A stretch of 64,000 nucleotides of DNA, taken from positions 40,226,368 to 40,290,367 of the forward strand of contig NC_052507.1 of NCBI RefSeq assembly GCF_014356525.2, in the 5' to 3' direction. Positions 23,810 to 35,174 of the stretch are shown piece by piece. Position numbers and translations under genes: made by a program. The stretch's first letter is position 1. Each line of letters begins with the position of its first letter. This DNA is from Nilaparvata lugens. Taxonomy: Eukaryota > Arthropoda > Insecta > Hemiptera > Delphacidae. Below the pieces are notes generated by a model. The model was not told where the DNA came from. It ran no database searches and saw only the letters and a list, made by a program, of their open reading frames with translations.

Positions 23810-25745
23810 AACACTCACGTTAAGATTCAGTGAACATTCCAGCCGAGTCCACCACCTCTGATCCACCGCAAGACAGCCGCACCGAACCGACGATGTCCCT
23901 CAACAAGCCTTAGCTCAGCAGGCACGGAATTCCACAAACTACAGGCTGTCACAAGGAACGATTTGTTGTACATAACATTCCTATGTGTTGGGACAGCCAG
24001 CAGATGGGATCCATGCCGCGTTCCTCCACGACCAAAGTCACCCAAGTAACGGTACTCTACTGCTAGATACTTAGGGGTTTTAGTTTTCAATATCTTATAG
24101 AGGAAGCACAAAGCATGATGTGATCCACTCTCACGCAGCTTCATAAGTTCAAGTCTGTGAAAGTATTCAGTTACATGGTCGTCACGTCTCAGGTTAAAGA
24201 TAAAGAGAACACAGTGATTATGTGCACGCTGCATCCTCTGCAGAAGTTGAACTGTCATGTCAAGAGTCACAATGTCACAGTAGTTGAAGATCGGGAAGAT
24301 CAGAGTCTTGACCAACATAACCTTCGTTGAAAAGGGAATGAAGTCTGAGATCCTCTTCAATGTCATAATCCCACGTGGCTGGTCCAGTCAAGAGTCCTTG
24401 TCATTGTAAGTCCTAGATTTTTCACGTCAGAACTGTATTGCAATTGTATGTTATTCAATTTTATAAATGGTCCTTTAGTTATGTCAAGTGTGTTTGAAAG
24501 TCTTGAATAACCTATGACTATTGATTTTGATTTAGTCTCGTTAATTTTCAGTCCATTATTCTCAGTCCATCGTACCAAACGAATCAAGTCAGCGTTGACT
24601 TCATCAACTGTGACGTCGAAGTCATTTTTCTTGCAGTGCCGGTATACTTGCAAGTCGTCGGCATACAGGTGATGTCTGGTCGTGAGTAGAGTGCTTGTCA
24701 CGTCATTTATGTAGATGCTGAACAGCAGAGGACCCAATACCGAACCCTGAGAAACTCCTCTGTTCACTTCACGCCACCATGAATAGACATCCCCGACTCT
24801 CACACACTGACTTCGACCCTGAATATAGGACCTCACCCATGCCACAGTGGAGTTGAAAAAACCTAAGTTTCTGAGTTTATAGAGTAAAGTGGGATGGAAA
24901 ATGCTATTGAATGCCTTACTAAAATCTATTAGGACTAGAACTGTTAGCTCTCTACCATCCATAGCCCTACGAATGTCGTCAGTGACTCTCAGGAGTGCAG
25001 AGGTCGTGCTATGACCACTACGGAACCCCGATTGAAAGTCACCAATCAATCCAGAGCCATGGATAAATGAGCTTAATTGGGAGTGAACGATAATTTCCAG
25101 AACCTTGGACAAAACGGACAATAAGCTTATAGGCCTGTAATCAGATGGAGAGAAAGGGTTAGGGATCTTGTTCAAGGGAATCACTATGGATAGCTTCCAG
25201 TCATTAGGAAAAACGGACGTTAAAAGTGAGGTATTGATCAAATGGGTGAGAAATAGGAGGATAAAAGGAGGATAATTTTGATGAACTTAAACGGGATACC
25301 GTCTGCACCAACAGCATTACTCTTAACTCGATGAACAGCCAAGAAGACCTCCTGCTCCGTGACATTGGAGAAGTAGAAGTCCTCATTGGGATGAAAGTCA
25401 GGCAGAGAGTCAAAGTGAGCACGAGTTTGGTGCAAACCTACAGGGATGTCAGTGAAGAAGTCATTGAGATCATCCAGCGAGTGAGCAACAGTCGGTACCT
25501 GCCTCTCCTTGCCAGCCCCAATCTCCCTCAGAGCACGCCAAAGAGATGAAGTTGATGATCGCTTTGAGGAGATCAAGTTACGATAGAATGTAGCTTTCGC
25601 ATTTCTAATTGTTTGCTTGCAAGTGTTCCTCAAACGCTTATAATGATTGAAATCATTGGGGCTTTTTGAAGCTCTTGCAATTTTGCACCAATAATCTCGA
25701 TCCCTCATTAGCTGATAGATAGATGGAAAATGATAGATAGATGGA
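23337..25745 (-). pseudogene. 5'-truncated Jockey/CR1-superfamily LINE reverse transcriptase
   Basis: The spacer region (25238-25745) leads into the reverse transcriptase (24363-25241; SIVIPLNK, YRPISLLSV, FRSGHSTTSALL, LIDFSKAF, GVSQGSVLGPLLF, YADD) and the C-terminal part (23827-24366; FNYCD, LQRMQRAHNHC, LWNSVPAELR). Frameshifts near 25240 and 24365 separate the three pieces. The catalytic aspartates are intact in the middle frame. There is no endonuclease, so the 5' end is truncated. The 3' side carries a CA tract, AATAAA, and ends in a run of AATC units, a tail type known in CR1-like LINEs. It sits inside the Helitron at the point where the other Helitron copy joins its two halves. Confidence 0.88.
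23732..23808. repeat. CA microsatellite in the LINE 3' region
   Basis: Nearly pure CA repeats of about 75 bp. They generate the Val-Cys frame on the minus strand at 23678-23866, which is not a gene. Confidence 0.95.
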
Positions 25746-26392
25746 TTATTTATCAGTATCTTTGAATTAGAATAACTTTTGAAAGGTTTGAGATATCGAT
25801 GTACGGTTTTCACCATACTTTCACCATATTTTAAAGGGTTTGTGCAAATAAACAAATTTTGAATTTTAAATTTATTTTCTCTTGAAATCCTGTATCGAAA
25901 TCATGTATCATATGACCAACTTCCAATTTAAGAAATTGAAGTTGGATTCAAAATGGCGGTTCAAAAATGATGGAAGAAATTTGGGAGCGACGGAAAGCCT
26001 GTTTTTATTATTTGAATAGGATTCTTAATCATACCTATCTTCTAATTTCCCTTTTAAAAGAAATGTTCAGCTGCTTCCATACAACAACTGGAAGAACGAC
26101 AAATTGAAAACTTGACAAACTGAGAACTTGATGTTATCAAATCTTGAAGAATCGAAAATAGGCCTATAACCATCCTCGGTTAATTAAGAATCTGAATGCA
26201 AAATTTCAAGTTAGTTAAGTAGTTCAGACGTGATGAGGAGTCAAACATAATTTTCCTATTCCGTACGTGTATAAGCCAGTTCTTTCCTTTATTATAGTAA
26301 AGATAACTGAAGAAGACATTATACTTTATTATAGTATAGATTATTATGTTGCTTTGATCTGTGATCTGTATGAATGTCCTGTACGGTAACAT

Positions 26393-26690
26393 CTAAATGT
26401 GCGACCACACATGCTGAACCGAACCTCGAACCGCGCAGCAAACCGTGCATTCCGCCGAATATCTCGCCTTTCAGCGAACATGAGCATAAATGTTTCATAA
26501 AGTTAAAAATCAGCTGTTGAACATTCGCCGTACAGTACTCCGAACCGTTCGCCGTGCCTCTCGCCTGTGTTTTAACTGTTCGTCGTACCATACTCCGAAC
26601 GCTGAACCTTTCAGCCAATCAGAGTCCTCCTTTACAATTCGCCGTGAAGTTTGCTCTACAATTTTGGCTATCCATCACAAGTGTAAACAT
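26393..26690. repeat. Member of the TGCTGAACCGAAC repeat family
   Basis: CACATGCTGAACCGAAC followed by CGCGCAGCAAACCGTGCATT matches the two edges of the block at 15892-18890. Inside, GCCGTACAGTACTCCGAACC and GTCGTACCATACTCCGAACG form a direct repeat about 65 bp apart. It is probably a short non-autonomous DNA element. Frames on both strands are composition artefacts. Confidence 0.55.
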
Positions 26691-26771
26691 GCGAACACGT
26701 TCGCGAACATTATACAGAAATATATTGGCCTCTATTTATTTGATTAAATTCATGTTTTGAACAATTCATTG

Positions 26772-27014
26772 TTACGAATGATCAATTGATTGGACCTGAT
26801 ACATATTTTCTAATCCAAATAAACTAACTCCTGGAAAAATAATGAATGGATAAATACCAATATTAAAATATTGTTGTCCAAGAACTAGTACAACGACAAT
26901 TAATTCAACTAATTCTGTACTGATAAAATTATGATGTTTTTTCTTTTTTTTTGATTGATAATCAATTTCATCAACTACCCATAAACTAACTGAAATAAAT
27001 ACTCCAATTCCCAT
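26772..27014 (-). CDS. Unidentified hydrophobic open frame
   Basis: An 80-codon minus-strand frame begins MGIGVFISVSLWVVDEID, then has a basic YQSKKKKKHH segment and a long hydrophobic stretch (ELIVVVLVLG...IYPFIIFPGVSLFGLENMY). It could form two or three membrane segments joined by a basic loop. Third codon positions are strongly A or T, so the openness may be partly compositional. I do not recognise the family. It could be a chance frame, an exon of a membrane protein or a fragment inserted from a low-GC source. Confidence that it is coding is low. Confidence 0.2.
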   Translation of the reverse strand: MGIGVFISVSLWVVDEIDYQSKKKKKHHNFISTELVELIVVVLVLGQQYFNIGIYPFIIFPGVSLFGLENMYQVQSIDHS

Positions 27015-28168
27015 GTATAATGTTTAATTGATAGAATTTTATAAATCTACGGTGTAGGTCATATCTAAATTCACAAAGAGTTCGATTGTTGTTGGCGAGA
27101 AACATGTTATTCAACGCAGAAATCATTGTTATTTCAATAAAAGATAGGATAAGTTGAATAGTTTCCCTTTCAGGGGGAGTTTTGACAACCCAAAAAACTC
27201 ATTTTTCATTTGAAGAAATATCGAAAAGGTGCATAGGACCTTATTTTTTTGTTCAGCTAACCAAAATACCCCTCATTGCAATATTAAAATTCTCGACTGA
27301 CTGTACAGTGAGTCAATCATTCTATCAGGGCTCGAATAATTTTGGAATTGTAATTGAATAAAAATGGAATAGAATAATTTATTTATGTAAAAATCTCAAC
27401 ACCTTTATTCAAAGCCATATTAACTACATGCGTATTCATATTGCCGATACAGCATTGATGAAACTGTAGACGTTTATTTAGCATTTTGTCTCAAAAAACT
27501 GTTCTAGCTGATAAAGTTAAATCAATATCATGTTCCTAATAAGAGTGATTCATCATTCAATTATTAGAACGAAGAAAATATTGCAGATACACATTGAATG
27601 GATTTCTCAACAATTTCAGATCATGTCTTATTATACTTGTATGGTTGCAACTCAATTTAGAATATTGTACGTGGAATACCAGTCTCACTATCTTTCCATT
27701 CCACCAGTACTGATATAATATTATATAGTCATGGTAAACAAATGAGTTGAGAAATTTTGTATATTCCATTGGATGGTATGCTTATTATTTATTGTTCAAA
27801 TTGATCCTAGCTCCTTATTTTATCTGTCGAAACTTTCATGATATCTCTCCATGAATTACCTATAGCTGAACCACTTACTGTAATGTAATTTGAACAATCG
27901 GAGTGATTTTGACACGATTTGAGCGGTCGTTAGAAAGTAATTACCCCCCTCTGCTAGAGCTGCAGTAATATTGTCCCCACATTATTTACTGTCACCTAAA
28001 TTCTCCTTTCACACTAGCTTTAAAAATGAGATGATTGAGGATACATTATGTGTCCTCTATTACTAGTAGTATGGGGTGTGAAAAGTACTGGATAACTTGC
28101 GAGGTGAACATCTTTTAGTGGCAGTGAGATGTATTTAGTGATCAATCTATGCAACAACGCTAGCTGAG
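27015..28168. other. Unassigned intronic DNA
   Basis: AT-rich, with no recognised gene. The frames at 27530-27718 and 27557-27769 overlap on opposite strands and have no motif. Confidence 0.45.
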
Positions 28169-28590
28169 TATTTCCGTCTTCTCTGATAACCCTAGTGACA
28201 AAAATTATAATTTACCTTCTTCGAGAAGTTCTATAGAGTCAATGGATGGTACCAGATACATTCCAAGTTTGATTTTTATTTTAGATTCAATAAAATACTC
28301 TTCTCTGATACAAGAAAAACCAAAACGACTAATCGTTGTTCTGGTGCAAATCCCATATAATCTGTTTGTCAACGGTATAAGATATATAGTTCTGATATTT
28401 TGGTGGGATGCATTACTTCTACTCTGTATTTACAATGTTAATAAGACATTTTTCCTCTATTTTCCTTCACTTTTGGTAGAGGGCATCTCATTTAGATGAA
28501 TGATGTATTATGTACTATCGCACTATCGAATATGATAATTTTTCTTTGCTTGTGCATTCATGGAAAAATAATAACTGAGAGGATCCAATA
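28169..28590 (+). repeat. Segment with a deleted second copy at 37799-37857
   Basis: The first 44 bp (AGTATTTCCGTCTTCTCTGA onward) and the last 20 bp (ATAACTGAGAGGATCCAATA) occur again, fused directly together, immediately beyond the right flank of the LTR element. The 358 bp between them are absent there, and the fusion point is at a short ATAA shared by both sides. This segment lies 240 bp left of the LTR element. Confidence 0.7.
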
Positions 28591-28829
28591 ACTTCATCCA
28601 CAATCGATAGGCAAACTCACCTACTTGAGTATCAATATAATGTGAAGTCACTTTACTTAATGTAACAACAACCTTTAAACCACATTGCTCGTTCTTGGTG
28701 CAACTAGGTACTTTTCCTGCGCTGCTTGGGAGTTTGCAAGATGAAGATCAAACACAATTCTTCGGTCTGTTCAATGTGAGTGTCACTTTAGAGATGAAGC
28801 CAATTATTGCCACGTGATTACATAAGATG

Positions 28830-28833
<4 letters not shown>

Positions 28834-28890
<57 letters not shown>
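28834..28890. repeat. AT microsatellite at the left edge of the LTR element
   Basis: Alternating AT with one TT interruption abuts the first base of the left LTR. An equivalent interrupted AT tract abuts the right LTR (37752-37796), consistent with insertion into a pre-existing AT repeat, which also hides the short target-site duplication. Confidence 0.9.
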
Positions 28891-28893
<3 letters not shown>

Positions 28894-31299
28894 GGTGCGT
28901 TTTTTGAAGGCTTCACACATGTAGGGTGAATCTTGTACTGAATCAATGGTGTAGAGGCTATAAATTTTGCAATGGCGTGTGTGGACGCTGAGTGTACACC
29001 AGACTGATTGACTCACTACAAGATTCAATACAATTGTCGGAATCGCGGGAGGCCTAAACGCTCGCTCACCCTTGATTCTTCTAATGACAGATTGTATAAT
29101 GATGAAATTTTTATAAGTAGTGTAGCGGACGCTAAACACTGAATACGGATACCTTAAAATTATTACCTGTGAAGAATGAGCATACAAAATCATACAGGTC
29201 GAGCAAAAATCCCGATGTAGATAATTTACGGGACTGCGTCTCTAATAAGTTCTGAAGGATTAAAATACGGTATTTGGACCAAATATCGTTCAGAATATAC
29301 TTCGAGAACAGAGTCTTGTCGGGTTTTAAGCTCTATTGTAGGAATTTATATGATCTCTGGCTGCATCTGCTGTACAATTGATGTGTTCGCTCCTAAGTCG
29401 AGGTTGGTAACAGATAAAAGCTGATATATGAGCAGGTAAGGACAAAGAATAAATATCTCGATCTGACCCCACTCACTACATCCACTTAGACCTGTTCCAA
29501 TATCCAGCTTAATTCAATTATTCCAATGATCGTATTCGATCGGTTCTTGATGATATAGAACGTATCAGACACAATAATTGACAGGCTTAAGAAATAATCG
29601 AACTCAGAAAACGAATTAACAAAACTGGAATATATTATAATAAAATATATGATCTCACAGTGCAGATTCAGAATATAATTTACAGATTGAAAGTGGTTTA
29701 ACATTAACAAAAATGATTAGCAATTTTCTTGTACTTGCATGATACCATGCGTGATTCGACAGAATTTTACAATTGATAAATTGAACAGTTTTGAAAAATG
29801 GTGAAAAAATGAATTATAAAATATTTTAAAATGCTCGGGGTCGTGGTTCTGGCAGCGGAGGATAGCTAATCAACTACAAGTTCTTGGAAATTCTACATGA
29901 ATAAATTCTAGGCTCTTAAATGCTAAAGCACTTGTCGGCGTGGCCAATAATTTAACGAAGAAAAAATTTATATTTCTGAACTGTAATATTTTTTGAAGCG
30001 TAGATTGGGGCCCCTTTAAACTTTTAACTCACGTGAAATTCCTTGGTGGTCGTGGTTTTCTTCTTTAGATCAAAAATCGTTTGATCGGCAGCGGGTCCAG
30101 GCTTTGGTTTCAGCACGTGGGGAATTTTAATTTAATATTTCCTTCACCAAATTAATTAAGGGATGATTTAACTTTAAACTTTTAAATTTATCGATTGATG
30201 AAAATAAATTTACAAATAACAAATAGATTGGCCTAAAATATTGGCTCACAAAGAAAACATATAAAATCGAACAAGAATTTTTTACGAATAGGTCTTGGTA
30301 ACTATAAAGAGATCTGAACGGTGAGGATTTCAAAAGGGAAGTGCTGTCTTTTTCTCTAAGCTTCTTGGCTAGACCTTTCTTCTGAGAATCTTGATGTAAT
30401 AATTTGCATGAAAATTTTCCATTGGGAGAACGATTGTGACGTAGACGTGACGTCAGTGGCAGGCAGTAGAATATAATTCCTTTAATTACAATAATAATTC
30501 AATTTATGTAATTCTTAAAACTGCTTAATCTTCTAGACATAGTTCCTCTCATACAATGTACATGTGCTAGCGTATATGATAAGGCAGGTTTGTTGTCTGA
30601 TAGTAGATTAACATGTGTTGCTTTCAAACGATCACCTTTTTGGTGCTATTTTTATGCACTATGATTGGCTTAGGCTTGCCAAAGAGATTTAATTACCATG
30701 TGGTTCAGTTGAAGTAATAATTAATAAATTACTATTCTTATACAATTTTTATTATGTCTGAGACTGTTATAATTAATTTCTGCTGTTTTTATCAATAATA
30801 TACATTTCATGCTATGACCTAGTTAGTTACAATAAGACCTGACATATAATATAATTTCTTGAGTAATAAATAATTTCAACAATAATACGTACATTTTTAT
30901 TTTTTATTCGGAATTCTTGGTCCTTTATTGATAGTTTTATAATTTTTAGGAATGATATTATACCTTGCATGAAACCGGCATGACATTTGACAATACTTTG
31001 AATCAGTCAGCTGTGTTCTGGCTGCTTTAAACATCTGATCGATAGTAAACAAAGTGTAACCTCAATTCAATGAGCAATTCATAAATAATTCGTGCTTTAT
31101 TTGCAGAATAATTATAATTTTATTGAATAATTTTCTAGAAAATATTCAGTACAGAACGGTACTCTTATCTAATATACAGTTACTGATAAGTAAGCTTTAT
31201 CGCTCGGTCGCTAACCATTCCTTTAGCAAATTCTTTCATTTTAAAAGGTAATCACAATTTTCTCTCTTCTCATGAGATCTATTTGAAAAATTCATCACA
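28891..31299 (-). repeat. 3' LTR
   Basis: 2409 bp, TG...CA ends. In the element's orientation this is the downstream LTR. It is preceded on the minus strand by a G-rich tract resembling a polypurine tract. It contains the palindrome TGACGTCA at 30448-30455, also present in the other LTR. The short frames inside it (28804-29193, 29486-29710, 30127-30333 on the minus strand) recur in the other LTR but have no motifs and are not regarded as genes. Confidence 0.92.
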
Positions 31300-31311
31300 C
31301 AAAAGCCCCCA
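31300..31311 (-). other. Polypurine-tract-like sequence
   Basis: On the minus strand GGGGGCTTTTG directly precedes the TGTGATG start of the 3' LTR. Position is right for the plus-strand primer of reverse transcription, but it contains pyrimidines, so the match to a classic polypurine tract is weak. Confidence 0.4.
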
Positions 31312-32701
31312 GGATATTTTAAATAGGTAATTGGGAGACGAGTCGAAACAATGACTATTTGAAAAATCTGATATTGTGATGAATACACCATTTCATCTCC
31401 TTACTTCTACAAAAACTCGACACTTAACACTAAAAACGATATATCGTGCACTTTTGGCTACGAGAAAATAAATAATTGATTGTTCCTTCTATTGGATACA
31501 ATCGAAATACAATAATTAATGAGGTCTCTTTGGATCCTTCATTAAAACAACTCCACAACTTCCATTCACGGGTGGCTCATGAGCAGACCCATAACTATAA
31601 CAAATATACGAAATTCATCATATTATCCTCTTAGGATTCAAACAGTATTTGCAACAAATATAGATTTTCATCATTTTTCATGGTTATTACAGGTTTCGAC
31701 TCTTTGTTCTGGCTTTTACATAAATTGGGTGAGAGTGTGATTTAACTTCGGTGACTTGACAATTGTCTACCGTTTGACTCGAGCAATTCCTTTTTTACGC
31801 TTAGTACGTTGTGTACAAACAGGGTTACACTTGAAGTGATTTTTGATTTTTATCAATGCTGGTTACAAATATTATGCTTTCAAGATTATATTTATCAATT
31901 TGAATTACAATTCATGATCTTTTGATGCAACGATAATAAATTTCCATATTTGAAGGTAAGAATTTTATTTTCTTTTAAGCTTTTTAGAGATACATTTATA
32001 TGACATATAACATGCGCATTTCGTGCAATTTAACATAAATATATATTTTTGGTTGCGTTTTTCACTTATAATTTCACATTAAATAATAGGTTACAATAAT
32101 TAATAACGATATTGCTTTGATTCCATTAAAATTGATTCTATGATCTCGCACACATTGGTTGGTGTGACGAAGAAAATTATCGAACAGGCTTTGGTTCTGA
32201 ATAGATTTTTCTATCGATTCTGTATTTCGAGGTTAGATTTACACATTTTTTCAAATAAACTTTGTTTATTTTCTTTCCTCCTATTCACTACTAACTTCAT
32301 CTTATTTCTAATTTACAAATATTTTCCATGGATAATATAATTTTTGTTTCTGTTTTTCAGTTGTGCGGATTGTACCAGGCGATTGTTTCTGTGATGACTG
32401 TGACATGAGGCAGATGTCTTGATCAGGTTGGTAAATTTTTAAAGTTGTTTTCAGTTTTATTTTCTTCTGTTATTAGAGTTGATTAATTTCTTCATTTGAT
32501 GTGAATTAATAATATTTCCTTATTAGCTGAGATGTGGCGAAGTTAGGTTATGTTGTTGATTAGGCAGCAGTAGAAAGATGCTAGTCTGCAAATATAATGA
32601 CTCGGTGGGTAGGCTGTGACCATGAAAAAATTTGATAATTGACGTAATTCACAACGTAGCTTCCAGTTGATTAAAGTATTATTATTTCCTCAAGCCCACA
32701 T
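31312..32701. other. Non-coding 3' interior of the LTR element
   Basis: This is the place where pol would lie. No frame above about 70 codons with any motif was found on the minus strand, and the AT-rich plus-strand frame at 32140-32340 has no resemblance to anything. I see no trace of decayed reverse transcriptase or integrase. Confidence 0.65.
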
Positions 32702-33358
32702 CTAAATTTGATTTCTGATTTGTTTCAAGTTCCCATTCCAATTTGCAACTATCCGTTTTATCAAACTTTGCTTAAAACGAATGTGCTTGCGGTGTAGATC
32801 ATTTCTTACATACGTGTTTCCTCTTTGTCTGCCGGTAACATGCAGTTTGATCTTTTTAAACCTGACATGCCGGTGGTGTCTGTGTGTTCTTCTAAATAAT
32901 ATTTTCCTTTTCTGCATGCTGGTGTTCAGCCTATTTGATTTTAACCGAACATGACTGCGGTGGATGTAGGTTTTTCTCAATACTGTCTTCCTTTTTTCTT
33001 GCCTGCTGGTGAAAGATTTGATGTAGGATTTCAGCCTAACATGACGGCGGTGTAAATGAACTCTATTACTGCTTCTTCTTTTCCGTTGAACTGCTTTTGT
33101 GTTTGGGTGTTGTTTTGATTCATTGGTTTTTAGTTTCAGTTGTGATTTTGATTTGTTGTAGGTTTTCGTTTTACTTCTATTGTTTTGTGAACTATCTTCA
33201 TGAGTGCTGGGTTTTATCTGTTGCAGGTGTTTGTCCTCGGTGGCTCGGAGATACGTGCGGTCGGCGGTCCGGGCTGCTCTTCTACTCGGCGGGCAACGTC
33301 CTTGAACTCCTGATGTCCGACGCTCGGGGGTGCGGGCTGTTCCTCTACCTGATGGATG
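32702..33358 (-). CDS. Overlapping -1-frame ORF for a very basic repeat protein
   Basis: Reading one base back relative to gag, the minus strand stays open for about 218 codons from just after a TGA (33359-33361) to the stop at 32702, overlapping the last ~145 bp of gag. The product is dominated by Arg, Lys and His. Its C-terminal half contains four repeats with cores RRHVRLKS, RSHVRLKS, HRHVRFKK and RKHIRFKQ at spacings of 30, 28 and 28 residues. No cysteine zinc knuckle is present. It lies where a retroelement nucleocapsid would be, so RNA binding is a reasonable inference. The only ATG is late, so expression would need a -1 frameshift from gag or splicing; I see no classic slippery heptamer in the overlap. 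It could also be an accidental open frame in a tandem repeat. Confidence 0.5.
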   Translation of the reverse strand, partial: HPSGRGTARTPERRTSGVQGRCPPSRRAARTADRTYLRATEDKHLQQIKPSTHEDSSQNNRSKTKTYNKSKSQLKLKTNESKQHPNTKAVQRKRRSSNRVHLHRRHVRLKSYIKSFTSRQEKRKTVLRKTYIHRSHVRLKSNRLNTSMQKRKILFRRTHRHHRHVRFKKIKLHVTGRQRGNTYVRNDLHRKHIRFKQSLIKRIVANWNGNLKQIRNQI

Positions 33359-34350
33359 TCATCCTCAGCTTGGCAGGTGATGTTGTCCGGCTCGTCTTGG
33401 CGTTCTGCGCGCGGTGGTGTGGGCTGTCCCTCTATGCCATGGATGACGTCCTCGGCTTGGCAGGTGGTGTCGTCCAGCTTCTTTCGGTGGTCTGCAGGGT
33501 GCGGTGCAACTTCAGTCTTGACATTCTCGGTAGGTTGGTCTTCCTTATATGTGTCATGTTCACTTGCTTGTTTTATGACCTCCTCTTCGAGTATGTTTGC
33601 TTTCGCATGCATGGGCTCGATCACTGGTCCAATATTGATTCTAATTGTCTGACTTTTCTCCTTGATTTGCCGTCCTAACATCCTGCTTCTTTCCACTGCT
33701 TCCTCCAACTGTTGATCCAGTTTCTCAGAACCTTGTTCACTTGTTTTCCTCCACTGTTGGATTTCCTTCTTTAATTCTTCATTTGCTTGTTCGTGTTCTT
33801 TGAGTAGTTCTTTACTTGCTTTTCTTAATTCTTCATTTTTTTGTTTATTGTCTTCCTTCAGTTCTTCTCTTGCTTGTTTGTCAGCTTCCCTTGCCTGTCT
33901 GATCTCTTCCCTCCACTGTTTATTGTCTTCTTTTAATTCTTCCTTCGTTTGGTCGTATTTTTTACTTAGATTGTTTATTGCTTCGTTTGTTTGTTCGTTC
34001 ATCTTGGTTATTGCTTTCAGGAGGGTGTCCATATCCATTGCGGGAGTAGGTGCATAGCTAATGGTCATCTGCTGGTTCTTCATCCGGGCAACGGTGCGAG
34101 AAATGGGAGTTCCTGTTTCTGGGGAGTCGTCGTCCATATGCTCTCCCGATGTTTCGTCCTCCGGCTCTTGGGCTGCCAACGGATCTTCCACTAGAATGCA
34201 GCTCTCCTCGACCTGCGTCGAAGATAAATCATCCAGTACATTGGGATGGAAATCGGCGGATGCGGTGGCAGATGCGGATGGCGGCGAACAATCGGGTGAA
34301 ACGTCTTCGGTATCCAACAGACTTGGATTGACCTGGTCGTTTCCTGCCAT
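33214..34350 (-). CDS. gag: Gag-like coiled-coil protein of the LTR element
   Basis: About 378 residues from the ATG at 34350, chosen because AACCATGG gives A at -3 and G at +4 and because it begins MAGNDQVNPS; the frame is open for 30 further codons upstream to another ATG at 34440. Residues about 1-80 are acidic and Ser/Pro-rich. From about 115 to 245 there is a long charged helix of Lys/Glu/Gln heptads (KEELKEDNKQWREEI and similar) that should form a coiled coil. The C-terminal third has two 29-residue repeats (TCQAEDVIHGIEGQPTPP, TCQAEDDIHQVEEQPAPP) and a decayed third. No zinc knuckle or protease motif is present. Self-assembly into a particle is inferred from position between primer site and 3' LTR. 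The Ser/Leu/Cys frames on the opposite strand are shadows. Confidence 0.7.
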   Translation of the reverse strand: MAGNDQVNPSLLDTEDVSPDCSPPSASATASADFHPNVLDDLSSTQVEESCILVEDPLAAQEPEDETSGEHMDDDSPETGTPISRTVARMKNQQMTISYAPTPAMDMDTLLKAITKMNEQTNEAINNLSKKYDQTKEELKEDNKQWREEIRQAREADKQAREELKEDNKQKNEELRKASKELLKEHEQANEELKKEIQQWRKTSEQGSEKLDQQLEEAVERSRMLGRQIKEKSQTIRINIGPVIEPMHAKANILEEEVIKQASEHDTYKEDQPTENVKTEVAPHPADHRKKLDDTTCQAEDVIHGIEGQPTPPRAERQDEPDNITCQAEDDIHQVEEQPAPPSVGHQEFKDVARRVEEQPGPPTARISEPPRTNTCNR

Positions 34351-35174
34351 GGTTTGTGGAAAAATAGCGCAACGAAAGTGTGCGGTGAATAAACGTGGAA
34401 ATGTGGATGTGATATACAAAATAAGTGATAAGAAATCCAATAGAAATTGTTATAGCTTCGTAGTGAGTGAAATACAGAAAAAGTGATTTAACAATGTGCT
34501 CAGTGATGAAGTGAATCAAATTAGCAATATTGTTAACATAAAACGAAAATAACATAAAGGATACACAATGGATAATTATGTGATAACGAAGGTACGTCTC
34601 TTATAATTTATTACTCTTATTATTATAAATATTTTACTCTTATAATTTCTTGCCGCAATTATATATATGGCTAGTATTCTTCGCAAAATTTTATATAAAA
34701 GCTGCAGCGTTCTACTTGAATTATTCCGCAATATATCCGTGATTTAATTTTACTTCCCTCTTTATGCTTTAAAATTTTTTTAAAAAAAATGTAAATAACT
34801 TCAATCCTCTTTTCCGTAAATTTTTTATAAATTGTTTCAATATAGACCTAATATTCTTCAAATAATATGACCTTTCTTATGGTATTTCTTATACCTATGA
34901 CTTATAGTATGACCAATTCTCGAATAACACAATAATGAAATTCTGAGTTCGATTTTTTTCTCTAAAAATTCATCAATCGATAAATTTCTTTTCTGTTCAA
35001 AAATTGGGTATGGTACGTCTTGTTATTTTATATAACAGTGAACAGTTAATATTAAATTTGAAGAAATTCACAACCATAAATTTTTTCAAAAATTTTCCCG
35101 TTGTCAGCGCTATAGTATACTGAGCAACTAAATAATCTTCACAGTCGATTATCCACCTCTTCAATGCCTATCAC
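34351..35174 (-). other. Leader region of the LTR element
   Basis: About 1 kb in total lies between the primer-binding site and the gag ATG. It is AT-rich and without a supported gene. It would form the 5' untranslated leader and probably contain the packaging signal, which cannot be located by eye. Confidence 0.5.

Larger units (their letters stand above)
23071..26340 (-). mobile_element. Composite non-autonomous Helitron containing a LINE
   Basis: On the minus strand the element starts with TCTATACTATAATAAAG directly after an A (26340) and ends with the hairpin ACCCTTGCGAAGCACGGGT, then AACCTGCTAG followed by T (23071). The 5' TC, 3' CTAG, the subterminal hairpin and insertion between A and T are the diagnostic Helitron features. 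The outer parts (about 25750-26340 and 23071-23335) match the separate Helitron at 50755-51390 piece by piece. Between them lies a 2.4 kb LINE. No Rep/helicase gene is present, so it depends on an autonomous relative. An internal ACACGTAT repeat has expanded to about four units at 23275-23305. Confidence 0.82.

Noticed and set aside
23678..23866. Val-Cys-rich minus-strand frame
   Set aside because: CA microsatellite in the LINE 3' region.
28804..30333. Frames of 68-129 codons repeated in both LTRs
   Set aside because: They recur only because the LTRs are recent duplicates. They have no motif, and one runs into the AT tract.
33097..34486. Plus-strand frames of 60-193 codons, Cys/Leu/Ser-rich
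   Set aside because: They are antisense to the gag-like gene and its basic overlapping ORF; their composition is that expected opposite Lys/Glu-rich codons.
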